Source of the DNA: Bacteroides sp.
GTDB lineage: Bacteria > Bacteroidota > Bacteroidia > Bacteroidales > Bacteroidaceae
Assembly: GCA_017472925.1 (NCBI GenBank)
Contig: JAFUNS010000020.1
Span: forward strand, 1 to 51,879
Reading direction: 5' to 3'
Length of the DNA: 51,879 nt
The notes beneath the pieces were generated by a model that ran no database searches, was not told the origin of the DNA, and saw nothing but the letters and a program-made list of their open reading frames with translations. Below are positions 49,083 to 51,879 of the stretch, in pieces; position 1 is the stretch's first letter; every line of letters starts with the position of its first letter. Position numbers and translations under genes: made by a program.

Positions 49083-51533
49083 ATGCGTTTGTCTGAGTTG
49101 AGAACGGGTGAAAAAGGTGTCATTATCAAGGTGTTGGGACACGGAGGATTCCGCAAACGAATTGTGGAAATGGGTTTTATTAAAGGAAAAACCGTAGAGG
49201 TTCTGCTTAATGCCCCCTTGAAAGACCCTATCAAGTATAAGATTTTGGACTATGAAATTTCACTTCGTCGACAAGAAGCTGAAATGATAGAAGTCATCAG
49301 TGAAGAAGAAGCCCGACAACTACATCATCCTTTTCACGGATCTATCACTGAAGATATATCGCTTTCCGAAGAAGAAATGGTCGTTTTAGCCAAAGGAAAA
49401 CGACGTGTTATCAATGTGGCTTTGGTGGGAAACCCCAATTGCGGAAAGACTTCTTTATTTAATGTAGCCTCAGGAGCCCACGAACACGTAGGGAATTATA
49501 GTGGAGTGACCGTTGATGCCAAGGAAGGTTTTTTTGACTATCAAGGATACCATTTCCGTATTATTGACCTCCCTGGAACTTATTCACTCTCGGCCTATAG
49601 TCCTGAAGAGATTTATGTACGTAAGCATATTATTGAAGAAACGCCCGATGTCATCATCAACGTAGTGGATGCATCGAATCTGGAACGCAATCTCTATCTC
49701 ACTACCCAACTCATTGATATGAATGAGCGTATGGTGGTGGCCCTGAACATGTACGATGAACTACAGGCAAGCGGCAACCAACTGGATCATGAAAAATTAA
49801 GTCAGCTGATGGGGGTCCCCATGGTTCCTACCATTGGTCGGAATGGAACTGGTTTCGATGAGCTATTGCACCACATTATCGACATATACGAAGGTAGTGA
49901 CTTTATAACCAAGAAGATACAGAAGCAAGTACGTACCGAAGTGATGGAAGACTTGGAAAGTTGGCACAAGGATTATATTCCCAACCACCATGAAGGTGAC
50001 CACTCCTTCTTCCGCCACATCCATATCAACCACGGGCCGGTGATAGAAAAAGCCATTGATGAGATAAAGAAGTCTCTTGCCTTCAATGAAGAAATACGCC
50101 ATAAATACTCTATTCGTTTTTTGGCCATCAAATTATTGGAAAAGGATAAGGAGATAGAAAAAGTGGTAAGCACCTTCCCTAACGGGACCGACATTCTGAA
50201 CGTACGTAATAAAGTGAGCGCCGATATCCAGAAATCACTGAACGAAGACAGTGAACAAGCATTGACTGATGCCAAATACGGCTTTATTACAGGGGCATTG
50301 AAAGAAACCTTTACAGACAATCATCTCGAGAAAGAACAAACCACAAAGGTTATCGACAGCATTGTAACTCACCGCATTTGGGGATACCCCATCTTCTTCC
50401 TGTTCATGTACATCATGTTTGAATGTACCTTTGCGCTGGGTGAATACCCCATGATGGGCATTGAGTGGGTAGTAGAACAAGTAAGCAATGTAATGCACGG
50501 TCTCCTGCCCGAAGGGCCACTAAAGGATATGGTTATTGATGGTATTATAGGAGGTGTAGGCGGTGTCATTGTCTTCTTACCCAACATTCTGATTCTCTAT
50601 TTTTTCATATCCATAATGGAAGATTCCGGCTATATGGCCCGTGCTGCATTCATAATGGATAAGATTATGCATCGGATGGGGCTTCATGGCAAATCATTCA
50701 TACCCCTCATTATGGGTTTTGGTTGTAATGTACCCGCCATTTTGGCTTCGCGCACCATTGAAGACAAGAAATGCCGGCTTATCACCATCCTTGTTAACCC
50801 CCTCATGTCGTGCAGTGCCCGTTTACCCATTTACTTGGTGTTGGTAGCCGCCTTCTTCCCACATTGGGGTAGTTTGGTTTTATTAGGGATATATGCAACA
50901 GGAATTATGCTGGCCGTCATCATGGCACGCCTATTCAGTAAGTTTTTGGTTAAAGGAGACGATACCCCTTTTGTAATGGAGCTTCCGCCCTACCGTATCC
51001 CTACCCGCAAAGCCATCTTACGTCATACATGGGAAAAGGGTGCCCAATACTTGAAAAAAATGGGTGGTATCATTATGGTTGCTTCTATCATCATTTGGTT
51101 TTTAGGCTATTATCCTAACCACGATGCTTATTCTACTACCGCTTCTCAACAGGAACACTCCTACATCGGCCAAATAGGTAAAGCCATCGAACCGATTATC
51201 GAGCCTTTGGGATTCGACTGGAAGCTGGGCATTGGATTGATTTCGGGAGCCGGAGCCAAGGAATTGGTCGTTAGTACTCTGGGAGTACTCTACACTAATG
51301 AATCCGACATTGAGAATGTGAACTTATCTGACCGCATCCCAATTACTCCTGTGGTAGCATTGGCCTATATGTTGTTTGTTTTGATCTACTTCCCATGTGT
51401 TGCTACCTTAGCAGCTATCAAACAGGAATCCGGAAGTTGGAAATGGGCTTTGTTTGCTGCTTGCTACACCACAATCTTAGCTTGGGTAGTGGCTTTCTTA
51501 GTAAACCAAATAGGTAGTTGGATTGTTGGTTAA
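49083..51533 (+). CDS. feoB: FeoA-FeoB fusion ferrous iron transporter
   Basis: An 816-residue protein joining a FeoA SH3-like domain (about 1-75, MRLSELRTGEKGVIIKVLGH) to FeoB. The G domain has GNPNCGKTSLF (G1), DLPGTYSLS (G3) and NMYD (G4), around residues 118-240. A helical region follows, then a membrane domain of about 8-10 helices with FGCNVPAI and a late LISGAGAKELVVST. It imports Fe2+ across the inner membrane, driven by nucleotide hydrolysis. The start is ATG 49083, because a longer frame runs across the promoter and into tilS. A small Cys-rich partner follows after 17 bp. Confidence 0.95.
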   Translation: MRLSELRTGEKGVIIKVLGHGGFRKRIVEMGFIKGKTVEVLLNAPLKDPIKYKILDYEISLRRQEAEMIEVISEEEARQLHHPFHGSITEDISLSEEEMVVLAKGKRRVINVALVGNPNCGKTSLFNVASGAHEHVGNYSGVTVDAKEGFFDYQGYHFRIIDLPGTYSLSAYSPEEIYVRKHIIEETPDVIINVVDASNLERNLYLTTQLIDMNERMVVALNMYDELQASGNQLDHEKLSQLMGVPMVPTIGRNGTGFDELLHHIIDIYEGSDFITKKIQKQVRTEVMEDLESWHKDYIPNHHEGDHSFFRHIHINHGPVIEKAIDEIKKSLAFNEEIRHKYSIRFLAIKLLEKDKEIEKVVSTFPNGTDILNVRNKVSADIQKSLNEDSEQALTDAKYGFITGALKETFTDNHLEKEQTTKVIDSIVTHRIWGYPIFFLFMYIMFECTFALGEYPMMGIEWVVEQVSNVMHGLLPEGPLKDMVIDGIIGGVGGVIVFLPNILILYFFISIMEDSGYMARAAFIMDKIMHRMGLHGKSFIPLIMGFGCNVPAILASRTIEDKKCRLITILVNPLMSCSARLPIYLVLVAAFFPHWGSLVLLGIYATGIMLAVIMARLFSKFLVKGDDTPFVMELPPYRIPTRKAILRHTWEKGAQYLKKMGGIIMVASIIIWFLGYYPNHDAYSTTASQQEHSYIGQIGKAIEPIIEPLGFDWKLGIGLISGAGAKELVVSTLGVLYTNESDIENVNLSDRIPITPVVALAYMLFVLIYFPCVATLAAIKQESGSWKWALFAACYTTILAWVVAFLVNQIGSWIVG

Positions 51534-51550
51534 CCATATCCACTTGACGA

Positions 51551-51715
51551 ATGCAGGAAATAATTGTAGGAATAATCATATTGGCTTGTTTGTACTGGAT
51601 TATTAAACGCATACATCAGTACTTCAAGCGTATAAACCATAAAGAGAATCCTTGTGAGGGTTGTTGTGGTTGCGATTTATATAAGAAAAAACAAGAAAAT
51701 TGTGGAAAAAGTTAG
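51551..51715 (+). CDS. FeoB-associated Cys-rich membrane protein
   Basis: A 54-residue protein. One hydrophobic helix (about 4-18, IIVGIIILACLYWII) is followed by a basic stretch and a Cys cluster (PCEGCCGCDLYKK, about 34-46) plus a final Cys51. This matches the small FeoB-associated Cys-rich proteins found after feoB in many anaerobes. It starts 17 bp after the feoB stop, in the same direction, and probably shares its transcript. Likely role: handling iron at the cytoplasmic face. Confidence 0.85.
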   Translation: MQEIIVGIIILACLYWIIKRIHQYFKRINHKENPCEGCCGCDLYKKKQENCGKS

Positions 51716-51722
51716 CGGAAAG

Positions 51723-51753
51723 TTTGGTAGTTCAGAAAATAGTTGTACCTTTG
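51723..51753 (+). promoter_or_regulatory. tRNA-Cys promoter
   Basis: TTTG at 51723-51726, 19-bp spacer, TACCTTTG at 51746-51753, a perfect match to the Bacteroides consensus, 38 bp before the tRNA. Confidence 0.8.
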
Positions 51754-51791
51754 CATCCGCAATCGGGAAATAACTTATTGCAAAGCGTTCT

Positions 51792-51863
51792 GGTTCCTTG
51801 GATGAGTGGCTTAGTCAGCGGTCTGCAAAACCGTGTACGGCGGTTCGAATCCGCCAGGAACCT
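51792..51863 (+). tRNA. tRNA-Cys (anticodon GCA)
   Basis: 72 nt: acceptor stem GGTTCCT (51792-51798) pairs with AGGAACC (51856-51862), discriminator T at 51863, anticodon loop CTGCAAA with GCA, and a T-arm GGCGG-TTCGAAT-CCGCC. The CCA end is not encoded. No integrase is adjacent on this side in the window. Confidence 0.95.
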
Positions 51864-51879
51864 CAAAGGAAGGAAGTTT

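Noticed and set aside
51792-51879. tRNA-Cys as attachment site of an integrated element
   Set aside because: No integrase, duplicated tRNA 3' end or foreign cargo is visible within the window.

Overview
The window reads as chromosome of a Bacteroidaceae member (Bacteroides/Phocaeicola lineage). The grounds are the Bacteroides-type promoters (TTTG, about 20 bp, TAnnTTTG), a UpxY-type capsule antiterminator behind an invertible promoter, an IS66-like fragment of a type common in this group, a FeoA-FeoB fusion with its Cys-rich partner, a Rho with a very long low-complexity insert, and near absence of Shine-Dalgarno sites.

Left third (1-18300, almost all on the minus strand, transcribed right to left): a complete-looking but phase-variable capsular polysaccharide (CPS) locus. 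It starts with an invertible promoter segment (17981-18279, two perfect 23-bp inverted sites), then upxY, a long repeat-bearing leader, a small SAP/Rho_N-like protein where upxZ is usually found, rfbB, a Wzx flippase, an F420-hydrogenase-beta-like Fe-S protein, a TagD-like cytidylyltransferase with an unassigned transferase, a tandem double FdtA/QdtA-type cupin isomerase, a sugar aminotransferase, two acyltransferases, a Wzy-like polymerase and five glycosyltransferases. Together these suggest a repeat unit with a dTDP-3-amino-3,6-dideoxyhexose, probably a CDP-polyol-derived substituent, and acyl decoration. The locus is cut 16 bp after the last glycosyltransferase by the end of an IS66-like element running off the window. 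In the sequenced orientation the promoter points away from upxY, so the locus is OFF. The neighbouring tyrosine recombinase (18301-19221) is the obvious candidate invertase.

Middle (19255-35590): metabolic and envelope genes. These are a Dcu-type C4-dicarboxylate carrier with a double ABC ATPase, a patatin/outer-membrane-barrel protein, a lipoprotein-like type I pullulanase with ruvC and a DUF4286 gene, a Dcp dipeptidase followed by a POT peptide transporter, an AraC-type regulator, a small membrane protein/methyltransferase/membrane protein trio, a DUF3805 protein and RidA.

Right third (35877-51863): housekeeping information-processing genes: rho, a DUF3127 OB-fold protein with an SSB-like tail, dnaN, a DnaQ-type exonuclease, coaBC, recN, rlmB, a degenerate trypsin-like/TPR protein, an XRE-type regulator, tilS, feoAB with its small Cys-rich partner, and tRNA-Cys(GCA).

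Between genes lie two families of dispersed palindromic elements, a pair of 29-bp direct repeats that open two parallel 19-codon reading frames (45941-46107), and a 1.1-kb gene-free, palindrome-rich island (46577-47702). The most interesting signals are the OFF-oriented promoter switch with its own recombinase and antisense arrangement, the SAP/Rho_N-like protein beside UpxY, the tandem cupin isomerase, and the palindrome island.
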